Source: Mesorhizobium huakuii (GTDB lineage Bacteria > Pseudomonadota > Alphaproteobacteria > Rhizobiales > Rhizobiaceae). Taken from it: a stretch of 64,000 bases of DNA. Each line of letters begins with the position of its first letter. Positions within the stretch are counted from its first letter, which is position 1. The notes beneath the pieces were generated by a model. The model searched no databases and was not told where the DNA came from. It saw only the letters and a list, made by a program, of their open reading frames with translations. Position numbers and translations under genes: made by a program. Location: the NCBI RefSeq assembly GCF_014189455.1, contig NZ_CP050296.1, positions 2,910,001 through 2,974,000 on the forward strand, written 5' to 3'. Positions 1 to 7,496 of the stretch are shown here, piece after piece.

Positions 1-753
1 CAAGCCTCGGCGAGCTTCGCCATGCCGACCGATTTCATGACCATTGCCCGGATCAACACCGTGCCGGTCGCCGTAACCTCCGGCGTCAACAAGGCACCAG
101 GCCTGGTGCAGGCGACGTTCAAGGTCACCGGGGTCTCGGGCTGGTGGAACAAGACGATGACGCTCTACGGGACGCAATTCGGTGCCACGGCGGCCAAGCC
201 GCTGATGACGATCGCCTATACCTATGGCAACACCAAGGATCCCAAGGGCTACGGCACCACCATCGTCAGCACCATTACCGGTTCGGGCAGCCAGACCGTC
301 ACCACCATGGTCCAGAAACAGGTCTGCACCGTCGGCAACAACCCGCCCAACGGGGTGACGCTTCAGCAGGATTCGTATGGCACGAACTATTACTGTGTCT
401 CTACGATGTATCCGGCCAACAGCGCCGGCGCGGCGATCGACGTCAGCCAGATGGGCGGTCTGTATCTCCAAATGAACGTGCCGTCGGGCAACCCGCAAAA
501 CCTCTATTCGAACGACCCGGCCACCTCCAACCGGCTCTACAGCGGAACGGCCGCCAACAGCCTGGTCGAGACCCCCACCGGCCAGACCGTCGACATCTTC
601 TCCATCGTGCCATGCGGCCAGACGAGCTATCAGGCATGGGAAGACGGTGGAACCACTGTGCCGGCGCCGTCCTCCAATGCCGACTTCTTCTACACCGTCA
701 CCGGCAAGTGCGACTTCGACCAGCGTCCCTCGCTGACGGCGCTGACGCAGTAG
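1..753 (+). CDS. C-terminal part of a secreted hypothetical protein (possibly TadG-like)
   Basis: The reading frame is open from the first base of the window, so the gene starts upstream and only its last 250 residues are seen. The visible part is rich in Ser, Thr, Gly and Asn, has few charged residues, and carries four cysteines in pairs (QVCTV, YYCVS, VPCGQ, GKCDF). This suggests an exported protein stabilised by disulfides. The start of the visible part (QASASFAMPTDF) resembles the region after the N-terminal helix in TadG-like Flp pilus-locus proteins of rhizobia, but that is recognition by eye only. No catalytic motif is seen. An internal ATG at position 22 is probably not the true start because the frame continues upstream of it. 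Confidence 0.45.
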   Translation, partial: QASASFAMPTDFMTIARINTVPVAVTSGVNKAPGLVQATFKVTGVSGWWNKTMTLYGTQFGATAAKPLMTIAYTYGNTKDPKGYGTTIVSTITGSGSQTVTTMVQKQVCTVGNNPPNGVTLQQDSYGTNYYCVSTMYPANSAGAAIDVSQMGGLYLQMNVPSGNPQNLYSNDPATSNRLYSGTAANSLVETPTGQTVDIFSIVPCGQTSYQAWEDGGTTVPAPSSNADFFYTVTGKCDFDQRPSLTALTQ

Positions 754-763
754 GGTGCTGCTA

Positions 764-910
764 ATCTCCCCCCTCGGGGGGAGATGTCGCCGAAGGCGAC
801 AGAGGGGGTCGGCACGACCGGACGCCAACCTTCAAATGCCGCAAAAGGCCGCGCCCAGTCGGACCGACCCCCTCTGGCCTGCCGGCCATCTCCCCCTCAA
901 GGGGGGAGAT
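764..910. repeat. Intergenic palindromic repeat, family A, inverted pair
   Basis: Two half-units face each other. Each begins with a short hairpin of the form ATCTCCCCC...GGGGGAGAT, continues with GTCGCCGAAGGCGAC or GGCCGGCAGGCC, and ends with AGAGGGGGTCGG. The same units occur at 3397-3544 and as a single half-unit at 44222-44276. The element is non-coding; short open frames across it are repeat-derived. Confidence 0.8.
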
Positions 911-960
911 CGGCTATCATGGCGGCCCTCAGCGTACGTCAGCCCCAGGAGAAGAATCCG

Positions 961-1314
961 ATGTCCGACCCCGTGCTGCGTGTGTCCATCTTGCGATGCG
1001 ATGCTTCGAAGTTTGCGCTGTTGCGAGAGATGATGCTGGAGGCCGAGGCAGATCTTCGGCCCGGCATCGAGGCCATGCCAGGGCTGCTCACCTTCTACGC
1101 CGGCGCCGACGAGGCGACATTGTCGCTCATCAACACCAGTGTCTGGGATACGCTGGAGCACGCCAGGCAGCTCGATACCTTCCAGCCCATGCTGGATGCA
1201 GGAAAGCGATTTGTCGCCGAAGGCGCAATTTTGAGCGGCCGATCATGCACTACACCTCACTGTGGCGTTTTGGGCCGCGCGCATAAGTCTGGTGCCGTGA
1301 TCACAAACCGGTGA
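961..1314 (+). CDS. Small antibiotic biosynthesis monooxygenase (ABM)-like protein, 3' end frameshifted
   Basis: The ATG at 961 is preceded by AGGAGAAG at about 7 bp, so it is preferred over the in-frame upstream start at 784, which lies in the repeat. The product has the short alpha-beta ferredoxin-like pattern of ABM-type proteins (VSILRCD at the start, MPGLLTFYAG, then a helix with DTFQPML). The literal frame ends in an unlike tail (GRSCTTPHCGV). Adding one base near 1226 would instead give NFERPIMHYTSLWRF and a stop at 1284-1286, which looks like the normal final strand of the family. The gene is therefore probably about 108 residues long with a one-base deletion. Substrate and function are unknown. 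Confidence 0.55.
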   Translation: MSDPVLRVSILRCDASKFALLREMMLEAEADLRPGIEAMPGLLTFYAGADEATLSLINTSVWDTLEHARQLDTFQPMLDAGKRFVAEGAILSGRSCTTPHCGVLGRAHKSGAVITNR

Positions 1315-1395
1315 GCGCTGTAACGAAGCGGCAAACGGCAGCGAAGTGGGGGAATGACCGGCGCATCTGAGCGCCGTCCCACACGGAGCCAGCCG

Positions 1396-2094
1396 ATGTC
1401 GAGAGCCAGAACATTCGCCGCATTGTCCAGCCTGGGCGCTCTTGCGCTCGCCGCCTCGCTCAGCGCCGCTGCCGCGCAGCCGCTCAGCGTCGTCGAGCTG
1501 TTCACCAGCCAGGGCTGCTCCTCCTGCCCGCCGGCCAACGCCAATCTCATCAAGGTCAAGGACCAGCCCGGCGTGCTGGCGCTGTCCTTCAACGTCACCT
1601 ACTGGGATTATCTCGGCTGGAAGGACACGTTCGGCAAACAGGAGTTCACCCAGCGCCAGGTGTCCTACGAGCCGCCGCTCGGCCATGACGGGCCGTTCAC
1701 GCCGCAAGTGGTGGTCAACGGCCATGCCGATGTCGTCGGCGCCGCACCCGGCGAGATCGAGCGCCTGATTTCCGCAACGGGCAAGACCGGCGGCCCCTCG
1801 CTGTCGCTCGAGGGCGGCAAGGTCGCGATTGGCGCCGGCGCCGCCCCGGGCGGCAAGGCCGATGTCTGGCTGGTGCGCTATGCCAAGGGCGTCGTGCAGG
1901 TGCCGGTGGCGCGCGGCGAAAACACCGGCCGCACCTTGCCGCATGCCAATGTCGTGCATGCGCTGGAAAAACTCGGCAGCTGGACCGGCGACGCCACCGC
2001 CTATGCGCTGCCCGCCGCGCCCGGTGGCTTCAGCACCGCCGTGCTGGTGCAATCGCCGGGCGGCGGACCGATCCTCGCCGCCGCGACCAACTGA
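1396..2094 (+). CDS. DUF1223 thioredoxin-fold protein, exported
   Basis: This 232-residue protein matches the DUF1223 family of secreted thioredoxin-like proteins. Residues 1-27 form a signal peptide ending AAAAQ. It is followed by ELFTSQGC and a CSSCPP motif (Cys41, Cys44), the CxxC redox site, and by the FTPQVVVNG segment typical of the family, which corresponds to the cis-proline region of the fold. The start at 1396 is chosen because the signal peptide begins there and GGAG lies about 6 bp upstream; an in-frame ATG at 1354 would add 14 polar residues in front. The family has no well-settled function. Its place just upstream of a Met-rich exported protein and an exported MsrA suggests a role in extracytoplasmic thiol chemistry (inference). 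Confidence 0.85.
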   Translation: MSRARTFAALSSLGALALAASLSAAAAQPLSVVELFTSQGCSSCPPANANLIKVKDQPGVLALSFNVTYWDYLGWKDTFGKQEFTQRQVSYEPPLGHDGPFTPQVVVNGHADVVGAAPGEIERLISATGKTGGPSLSLEGGKVAIGAGAAPGGKADVWLVRYAKGVVQVPVARGENTGRTLPHANVVHALEKLGSWTGDATAYALPAAPGGFSTAVLVQSPGGGPILAAATN

Positions 2095-2181
2095 TTTTTC
2101 TTTCCCTTCGCGCGGGGCCGCATGCAGCGGCAACGCATCACCCGGCCCGCTTCCGCGCGCCAAAACCCAAGGAGACTCTCA

Positions 2182-2502
2182 ATGACCAAGTACCTGACCC
2201 TGCCGGCGCTCGCTTTCGCGCTTTCGGCCGCCGTTTTCGTCGCCGGCGCCCGCGCCGACGACACGACCAATGCCATGAAGCCGGCCAACGCGATGGCTAC
2301 CGACGCCATGAAACCGGCCACGGATGCCATGAAACCGGCGGATGCAATGAAGCCCGCAACGGACGCCATGAAGCCTGCCGACCCGATGGCCACCAATGCG
2401 ATGAAGCCCGCTGCCGATGCCATGAAGCCTGCCGCTGACGCTATGAAACCGGCCACCGATGCGATGAAGCCGGCGGCGGATGCCACGGCTCCGGCCAACT
2501 GA
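2182..2502 (+). CDS. Exported methionine-rich DAMKPA repeat protein
   Basis: The ATG at 2182 follows AAGGAGACTCTCA, a clear ribosome binding site. Residues 1-25 are a signal peptide with cleavage near AGARA. The mature part of about 80 residues consists of imperfect units of D-A-M-K-P-A plus one or two spacer residues (T, A, N, D). It contains 11 methionines, no cysteine and no aromatic residue, so it is almost certainly unfolded. It resembles in style the short Met-repeat proteins called pentapeptide MXKDX proteins, but the unit here is different. It lies 87 bp after the DUF1223 gene and 159 bp before an exported MsrA on the same strand. A role as metal-binding or oxidant-absorbing protein is possible; nothing in the sequence proves it. 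Confidence 0.75.
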   Translation: MTKYLTLPALAFALSAAVFVAGARADDTTNAMKPANAMATDAMKPATDAMKPADAMKPATDAMKPADPMATNAMKPAADAMKPAADAMKPATDAMKPAADATAPAN

Positions 2503-2661
2503 CATTGGTCGTGGCCTTCTGTCCCTGGCGGGCTCGCTGTCCAGCCGGGGACAGTTCTTGAAAGGCGCACACGAATGTGAGCCCGTCGCGCAACTCACGG
2601 ATCGCGCCATCGTAGCTGATCCAATAGACTGATCCCTATGCAAGCCATGAGGAGTGCAACC

Positions 2662-3387
2662 ATGACCGATATCAAGAACCGTTCGACCGGCTTTGTCCGG
2701 GGCGCGCTCGCCGCACTTGCCTTGGCCGCCGCCGGCGCCGCCTTCTGGCTGACGCCGGCCGTCTCGGCGGAAGACGCCGTCGTCATCCCGCCGCCGGCGC
2801 TGGACGAAAAGGCGGCTGCGGGCAGCGAGACGGCAATCTTCGCCGGCGGCTGCTTCTGGGGCGTGCAGGGCGTGTTCCAGCACGTCAAGGGCGTCAGCAA
2901 GGCTGTCTCCGGCTACACCGGGGGCGCCAAGGATGACGCCGTCTACGAAACCGTCGGCACCGGCCGCACCGGCCATGCCGAATCCGTCGAGATCACCTAC
3001 GATCCCTCGAAAGTCACCTACGGCCAGCTGCTGCAGGTCTATTTCTCGGTCGCCCACAATCCGACGCAGCTGAACTACCAGGGACCGGACTCCGGCACGC
3101 AGTACCGCTCGACGATCTTTGCCGAAAACGACGCGCAGAAGAAGATCGCGCAGAATTATATCGACCAGCTCGACAAGGCCAAGCTCTATCCGGCACCGAT
3201 CGTCACCACGATCGAGACCGGCAAGACCTTCTACCCGGCCGAGAACTACCACCAGGACTTTCTGACGCTGAACCCGACCTATCCCTACATCGTCTACAAC
3301 GACCTGCCTAAGGTGGCGAACCTGAAGCAGCTGTTCCCGGCGCTGTACAGCGACAAGCCGGTGCTGGTGCTGTCGGCGAGCAATTGA
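2662..3387 (+). CDS. msrA: Peptide-methionine (S)-S-oxide reductase MsrA, exported one-cysteine form
   Basis: MsrA reduces the S epimer of methionine sulfoxide in proteins. The 241-residue product has the catalytic GCFWG motif (Cys64), followed by YTGG, GRTGHAE and VAHNPTQ, and the C-terminal FYPAENYHQDF segment, all family signatures. An N-terminal segment of about 36 residues with a long Ala/Leu stretch and cleavage near AVSAE indicates export to the periplasm. The start at 2662 has GGAG 7 bp upstream; ATGs at 2638 and 2647 are less likely. The protein contains only this one cysteine, so it lacks the resolving cysteines used by many MsrA enzymes and must be recycled by an outside thiol donor. 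The neighbouring CxxC protein is a candidate (inference). Confidence 0.92.
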   Translation: MTDIKNRSTGFVRGALAALALAAAGAAFWLTPAVSAEDAVVIPPPALDEKAAAGSETAIFAGGCFWGVQGVFQHVKGVSKAVSGYTGGAKDDAVYETVGTGRTGHAESVEITYDPSKVTYGQLLQVYFSVAHNPTQLNYQGPDSGTQYRSTIFAENDAQKKIAQNYIDQLDKAKLYPAPIVTTIETGKTFYPAENYHQDFLTLNPTYPYIVYNDLPKVANLKQLFPALYSDKPVLVLSASN

Positions 3388-3396
3388 GGTTTGGTT

Positions 3397-3544
3397 ATCT
3401 CCCCCCTTGAGGGGGAGATGGCCGGCAGGCCAGAGGGGGTCGGTTCGACCGGGCTCGGCCTCCTGCGACAGAAGGAAGTTGGCGCTTCACGCGCGGCGAC
3501 CCCCTCTGTCGCCTTCGGCGAAATCTCCCCCTCGGGGGGGAGAT
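3397..3544. repeat. Intergenic palindromic repeat, family A, inverted pair
   Basis: This is the second copy of the element seen at 764-910, again made of two half-units facing each other with ATCTCCCCC/GGGGGAGAT hairpins at both outer ends. It fills the space between the convergent msrA gene and the exported protein gene ending at 3551, and may serve as a transcription barrier for both (inference). Confidence 0.8.
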
Positions 3545-3550
3545 TTGCGC

Positions 3551-4051
3551 CTACATCGCCTTCATCGCATCACACGACACATCAGGGTTCATGTCGGCGA
3601 AGGTGCCCGTCGGGTTCTTCTTCCAGGCCCAGACATGCAGCTCATAGAAGGCGCCCAGGCCATAACGGTTGGGGGTGCTGTTGAAGTTGAACAGCTGTCC
3701 TTCGAGCGAAGCCGGGCCTTTCGACGTGATGTACTCCACCGCCACCAGCTTCTGCGTGCCGTCCGCCATCGGCTCGTACATCACCGCTTCCGGCTTCGCG
3801 AGATCGACGGCATCGTCCTTCAGGTAGGCCGCGTTGACATAGTGAATGCCCATGGCGCCGCCGGTGATGCCGCTGGCGCAAGGGATCGGCGCGTAGCCTT
3901 CGGCGGTGGCCGTCGCCACATTCTCGAAACGGCTGTTGGCTGCCCGCACCTTCTCATCCAGCGTGCCGGTGCCATTGGCATTCGCCGCCGTGGCCGCGAT
4001 CGACAGGATCGACAGGTTGATGAGGTGCTTGGTCCACAGATGGATGTTCAT
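3551..4051 (-). CDS. Conserved exported hypothetical protein
   Basis: The product has 166 residues with a short signal peptide (hydrophobic residues 9-22, cleavage near ATAANA). The rest has a mixed composition with two cysteines, APIPCAS and DVSCDA, and conserved-looking segments MGIHYVN, VAVEYI and FYELHVWAWKKNP. The pattern, with Leu/Ala-poor and aromatic-rich C-terminal half, fits a small folded periplasmic protein of unknown role that is widespread in proteobacteria. The start is supported by GAGGAGAG 5 bp upstream. It converges on msrA across a repeat element. Confidence 0.75.
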   Translation of the reverse strand: MNIHLWTKHLINLSILSIAATAANANGTGTLDEKVRAANSRFENVATATAEGYAPIPCASGITGGAMGIHYVNAAYLKDDAVDLAKPEAVMYEPMADGTQKLVAVEYITSKGPASLEGQLFNFNSTPNRYGLGAFYELHVWAWKKNPTGTFADMNPDVSCDAMKAM

Positions 4052-4110
4052 TTTCTCTCCTCGTTGTTGATGCGCGGAAGCAGCCGCTCCCGCTGCGAAG
4101 TCGATGGCTG

Positions 4111-4367
4111 TCAGTGGTACCGGGTGAAATCCCAGTAGTGCGGCAGCTCCTCGAGCTCCGGCAGGCCGATGTCGCGTCTCAGATAATCGTCCTGCGGAGG
4201 CAACCGGCGCCGGTTCTTGCGCAATGGTGCGAACAGCAGCGAGGCAAGCCGCCGGAGAATCCGGCCCAGTAACGGGCCTCGTCCGACTGGTCTCGAACCC
4301 GCCAACACCGCGCTGGACGCGTTGTCAGGCAAGCGGCCATCGCCGCGAAGGGCAGTTGGATGGTCAT
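4111..4367 (-). pseudogene. DUF1127 (YjiS-like) small protein, frameshifted
   Basis: Two frames together give one DUF1127-like protein of about 85 residues. The N-terminal part, MTIQLPFAAMAACL, starts at 4367; the C-terminal part, GRILRRLASLLF followed by Arg-rich sequence and DDYLRRDIGLPE, lies in another frame and ends at 4111. The change of frame falls near 4257-4262 and needs one added base. The Arg-rich helix and the D-x-x-L-x-D-I-G-L motif are the family signature. DUF1127 proteins are short basic proteins; some in rhizobia bind RNA or affect phosphate and carbon metabolism. Since many genes here carry single-base shifts, a sequencing error is likelier than decay. Confidence 0.5.
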
Positions 4368-4375
4368 TGTCGGGA

Positions 4376-4648
4376 TCAACGATAAAAGTAAGGGTCAAGG
4401 ACCCGCACCTCCGTGATCTTGTCGACCGGCAGGGCGTTTTTCTGGGCCGTGCTGCGGATCGCCTCGGGCGAGGGCGCATCATAGATGCAGAAGCTCTGCT
4501 TCTTGTCGGGCGATACGAAGGATTGCACCCAGGTCACGCCCTTCTCCGCATTGCGCATGATGACACCGCCCAGCGCGTCGGCGCCGGCATCGTTCATCGG
4601 CACGCTGAGGCCGTTGGGAAATGTGCGTTCAACCACATAGCGAGGCAT
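4376..4648 (-). CDS. DUF4242 domain protein
   Basis: A 90-residue protein that opens with MPRYVVERTFPNGL and ends with VLDPYFYR. It matches the DUF4242 family, small ferredoxin-like proteins of which a Streptomyces member binds nickel. Typical segments are GVTWVQSFVSPDKKQSFCIYDAPSPEAI. The ATG at 4648 is preferred to the in-frame start at 4726 because the family begins with this strand and AAGGGAAC lies 8 bp upstream. It is divergent from the large LuxR-type regulator at 4886. A second DUF4242 gene lies at 41622-41918, also divergent from a regulator gene. Confidence 0.8.
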   Translation of the reverse strand: MPRYVVERTFPNGLSVPMNDAGADALGGVIMRNAEKGVTWVQSFVSPDKKQSFCIYDAPSPEAIRSTAQKNALPVDKITEVRVLDPYFYR

Positions 4649-4734
4649 ATCAAGTTCCCTTTTCCACTGTTTCACGCTCGATTTGAGCGCGGCTGGACAT
4701 TGATCATGCTCGCCGACGGCGCGCATCGGAGCCT

Positions 4735-4764
4735 TTCCCTATGTTTTGTGGGAAGATTCCCTAT
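4735..4764. promoter_or_regulatory. Direct repeats TTCCCTAT in divergent promoter region
   Basis: The octamer TTCCCTAT occurs at 4735-4742 and again at 4757-4764, with start points 22 bp apart, about two helical turns. It sits in the 237-bp divergent region between the DUF4242 gene and the LuxR-type regulator. Direct repeats on the same helix face are typical binding sites of dimeric regulators. That the neighbouring LuxR-type protein binds here is inference. Confidence 0.35.
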
Positions 4765-4885
4765 AATGGCGACGTTATGTGTGAGGTAGCACTGGAATGT
4801 GTGGAGGGTCACATTTCCGGTCATGGTCCCGGACGCTCGTGGCGGATGTCTGGGGAAACGCCGAAACACAATCCCTGTTGAGCGT

Positions 4886-7480
4886 ATGACGATGCTTCTG
4901 GAACGGCAGACACAGCTGGAGCAGTTGGGCGGATTTCTCTCGGAGGCTGCGCGAGGCTGCGGCCATGTCGCGGCGCTGTCTGGCGAGGCGGGCGCCGGCA
5001 AATCGGCGCTTGTCGAGGCGTTCGTCGGCTCAGTTGCCGATGGCGCGCGCATCTTCCGCAGCGCCTGCGAGGACCTGTCGATTCCCGATCCGCTCGGGCC
5101 GCTCTACGATCTCGCCCGCGAGGCGCAATGGGCGATGCCGCAGGCGGTCGCCGCGCGCCGGGGAGAACGGCTGCCGCTGTTTTCCGATGCGCTCGACGTC
5201 TTCGAGACAAGGACCCGGCTGACTCTGCTGGTCATCGAGGACCTGCACTGGGCCGATGACGCGACGCTCGACTTCGTCCGCTTTCTCGGCCGGCGCATCG
5301 CCAACACCCACATCCTCCTGCTCCTGACGGCGCGCACCGATCGCAGCGAAGGCCAGATGCGCGTGCGCCGGGCGCTGGGTGAAATCCCGGCCGGCAATGT
5401 CGCGCGCATCGACGTGCCGCTGCTCAGCGAAGCGGCGGTGCTGTCGCTTGCCGCCGGCGCCGGCCGCGATGGCGATGCCATCTACCGGGCGACCGCCGGC
5501 AACGCCTTTTTCGTCACCGAACTGTTGAGCGCCGAAAACGAAACGGCGCTGCCGGCCAGCGTGCGCGATGCGGTGCTGGCGCGCGCCGAACGCCTGTCGG
5601 CCGGCGCCCGCGCGATGCTCGACGCCGTCTCGGTGTTTCCCAGGCGCGCCGACGCCTGGGCCTTGACCGGCCTGTGCGGCGTGGCCAGCGCCGGCCAGCT
5701 GGCCGAATGCGTCGCCAATGGACTGCTCGACGACCTCGGCGATGCCTACGCCTTCCGCCACGAGATCGCCCGCCGGGCCATCGAGACGATGCTGACGACC
5801 AGCCACAGGCGGGAATTCAACCAGCGCGCGCTGTCGGCGCTGCTCGAAAGGGGCGACATCGCCACCGCTCGGCTGGTCCATCACGCGGTGGAGGCGCACA
5901 ATCTGGAGACGGTGCGCGAGCTGGCACCGGTCGCCGCCCGCGAGGCCTCCCGCGTCGGCGCCCATCGCGACGCCGTCGGCTACTACGAGGTCGCCCTGCG
6001 CCAGGCCGATAATTTGCCGGAAGAAGAGCGTGCCGGGCTTTACGAGCACTATGCCTTCGAGTGCCATCTGATCGGCCGCATCGACGAGGCGATCAAGGCG
6101 CAGGAGCAGGCGCGCGCGCTGCATCAGGCCCTGGGCAATGTGCTGAAGGAGGGCGACAGCCTTCGCTGCCTGTCGCGTTTTGCCTATCTGATGGGCGATC
6201 GCCAGGCCGCCGACACGTTCGGCGCAGAGGCGGTGGCGCTGCTTGAGTCCGCGCCGGCCGGGCCGGAGCTGGCCATGGCCTATTCCAATCTCTCGCAGCT
6301 GGCGATGCTGGCCGAACGGCTCGACGAGACCTTGTCGCTGGGCGCCAGGGCAATCGAGCTCGCCGAAGCGGCGAACCGGCCGGACATCGTCTGCCACGCG
6401 CTCAACAATGTCGGCGCCGCCGAGCAGTGGCTGGATCAGGACAGCGGGCGGCTGCACCTTGCCCGCAGCCTCGAAATCGCGCTGGCGCAAAACTTCCAGG
6501 AACACGCCGCGCGTGCCTTCACCAACTGCGCCTGCAGCGGCATGAACCAGCTGGAATATTCCGAGGCCCAGTCCTTCCTCGATCGCGGCATCGACTATTG
6601 CGTCGAGAATGATCTGGCGACCTGGCGCGATTATATGCGCGGCGTGCGGGCGCAATTGCTGCTGCGCCATGGCCGGTGGGACGAAGCCGGCGCCGAGGCG
6701 CTCGAAGTCATCACCGGCACGCATGCCGCCGCCCTCGTGCGCTATCCAGCCCTTGTGGCGCTGTCGCGGCTAAGGGTGCGTCGTGGCGATCCCTCCGCCG
6801 AGCCGCTGCTGGCGGAGACGAAGCAATTCCTGGAAAAGGGCGCCGAACTGCAGCGCCTGTTGGCCTACGCGGCCGTGATCGCCGAGCAGGCCTGGCTCGG
6901 GGAAGCGGACAAGGACGAGGCACTGCGGCTGATCGGCCTTGCCGAGAGCCTGTCGCCGACGCGGGCGGTCTTCGCCGAACTGGCCGGCTGGCGGCAAATG
7001 CTGGCGCCCGATATCGATCCTGGCGACACGACAGGCATGGCCGCGCCCTACCGGATGCTGCTGGCTGGTGACTGGCAGGGGGCTGCGGACGCGTGGGCGG
7101 ATCTGAACGCGCCTTACGAACGCGCGCTGGCGCTCACCCAGGGCGACGAGGCCGCGCAGCGTGCGGCGCTGGACATCCTCGAGGCGCTCGGCGCCCGGCC
7201 GGTCGCAAGCCACGTGCGCGACATCATGCGGCAAAACGGCGTCATCCACATCGCCCGGGGACCGCGCCGCACCACGCGCGCCAACAGCGCCGGCCTCACC
7301 CAGCGCCAGATGGAGGTGTTGCAGCTGATCGAGCGCGGCCTGTCCAACAAGCGCATCGCCGAGCATCTCGCCATTTCACCCAAGACGGTCGATCACCACG
7401 TCTCGGCGGTGCTGGGCAAGCTCGACGCCGTCTCGCGCGGCGAGGCCTCCGCCGCCGCGCGCGCGAGCGGACTGATCTGA
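4886..7480 (+). CDS. Large ATP-binding LuxR-family transcriptional regulator
   Basis: This 864-residue protein has the build of large ATP-binding LuxR (LAL/MalT-like) regulators. A STAND-type ATPase domain has a Walker A GEAGAGKS at residues 33-40 and a Walker B VIEDLHWAD about 85 residues later. A long middle region of helical repeats (TPR-like, about residues 330-720) follows. The C-terminus is a LuxR helix-turn-helix with LTQRQMEVLQLI, LSNKRIAEHLAIS and KTVDHHVSAVL. The start is uncertain: ATG at 4886 or 4892 both keep the whole ATPase domain, while upstream in-frame starts add an unrelated tail. Such proteins sense an inducer through the repeats and activate transcription. The likely target, from context, is its own region and the divergent DUF4242 gene (inference). 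Confidence 0.9.
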   Translation: MTMLLERQTQLEQLGGFLSEAARGCGHVAALSGEAGAGKSALVEAFVGSVADGARIFRSACEDLSIPDPLGPLYDLAREAQWAMPQAVAARRGERLPLFSDALDVFETRTRLTLLVIEDLHWADDATLDFVRFLGRRIANTHILLLLTARTDRSEGQMRVRRALGEIPAGNVARIDVPLLSEAAVLSLAAGAGRDGDAIYRATAGNAFFVTELLSAENETALPASVRDAVLARAERLSAGARAMLDAVSVFPRRADAWALTGLCGVASAGQLAECVANGLLDDLGDAYAFRHEIARRAIETMLTTSHRREFNQRALSALLERGDIATARLVHHAVEAHNLETVRELAPVAAREASRVGAHRDAVGYYEVALRQADNLPEEERAGLYEHYAFECHLIGRIDEAIKAQEQARALHQALGNVLKEGDSLRCLSRFAYLMGDRQAADTFGAEAVALLESAPAGPELAMAYSNLSQLAMLAERLDETLSLGARAIELAEAANRPDIVCHALNNVGAAEQWLDQDSGRLHLARSLEIALAQNFQEHAARAFTNCACSGMNQLEYSEAQSFLDRGIDYCVENDLATWRDYMRGVRAQLLLRHGRWDEAGAEALEVITGTHAAALVRYPALVALSRLRVRRGDPSAEPLLAETKQFLEKGAELQRLLAYAAVIAEQAWLGEADKDEALRLIGLAESLSPTRAVFAELAGWRQMLAPDIDPGDTTGMAAPYRMLLAGDWQGAADAWADLNAPYERALALTQGDEAAQRAALDILEALGARPVASHVRDIMRQNGVIHIARGPRRTTRANSAGLTQRQMEVLQLIERGLSNKRIAEHLAISPKTVDHHVSAVLGKLDAVSRGEASAAARASGLI

Positions 7481-7496
7481 AGACGGTTGCGGCGGC

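Noticed and set aside
5030..6724. 564-residue minus-strand open frame inside the LuxR-type regulator
   Set aside because: It is antisense to a clearly conserved gene and is an effect of high GC content.
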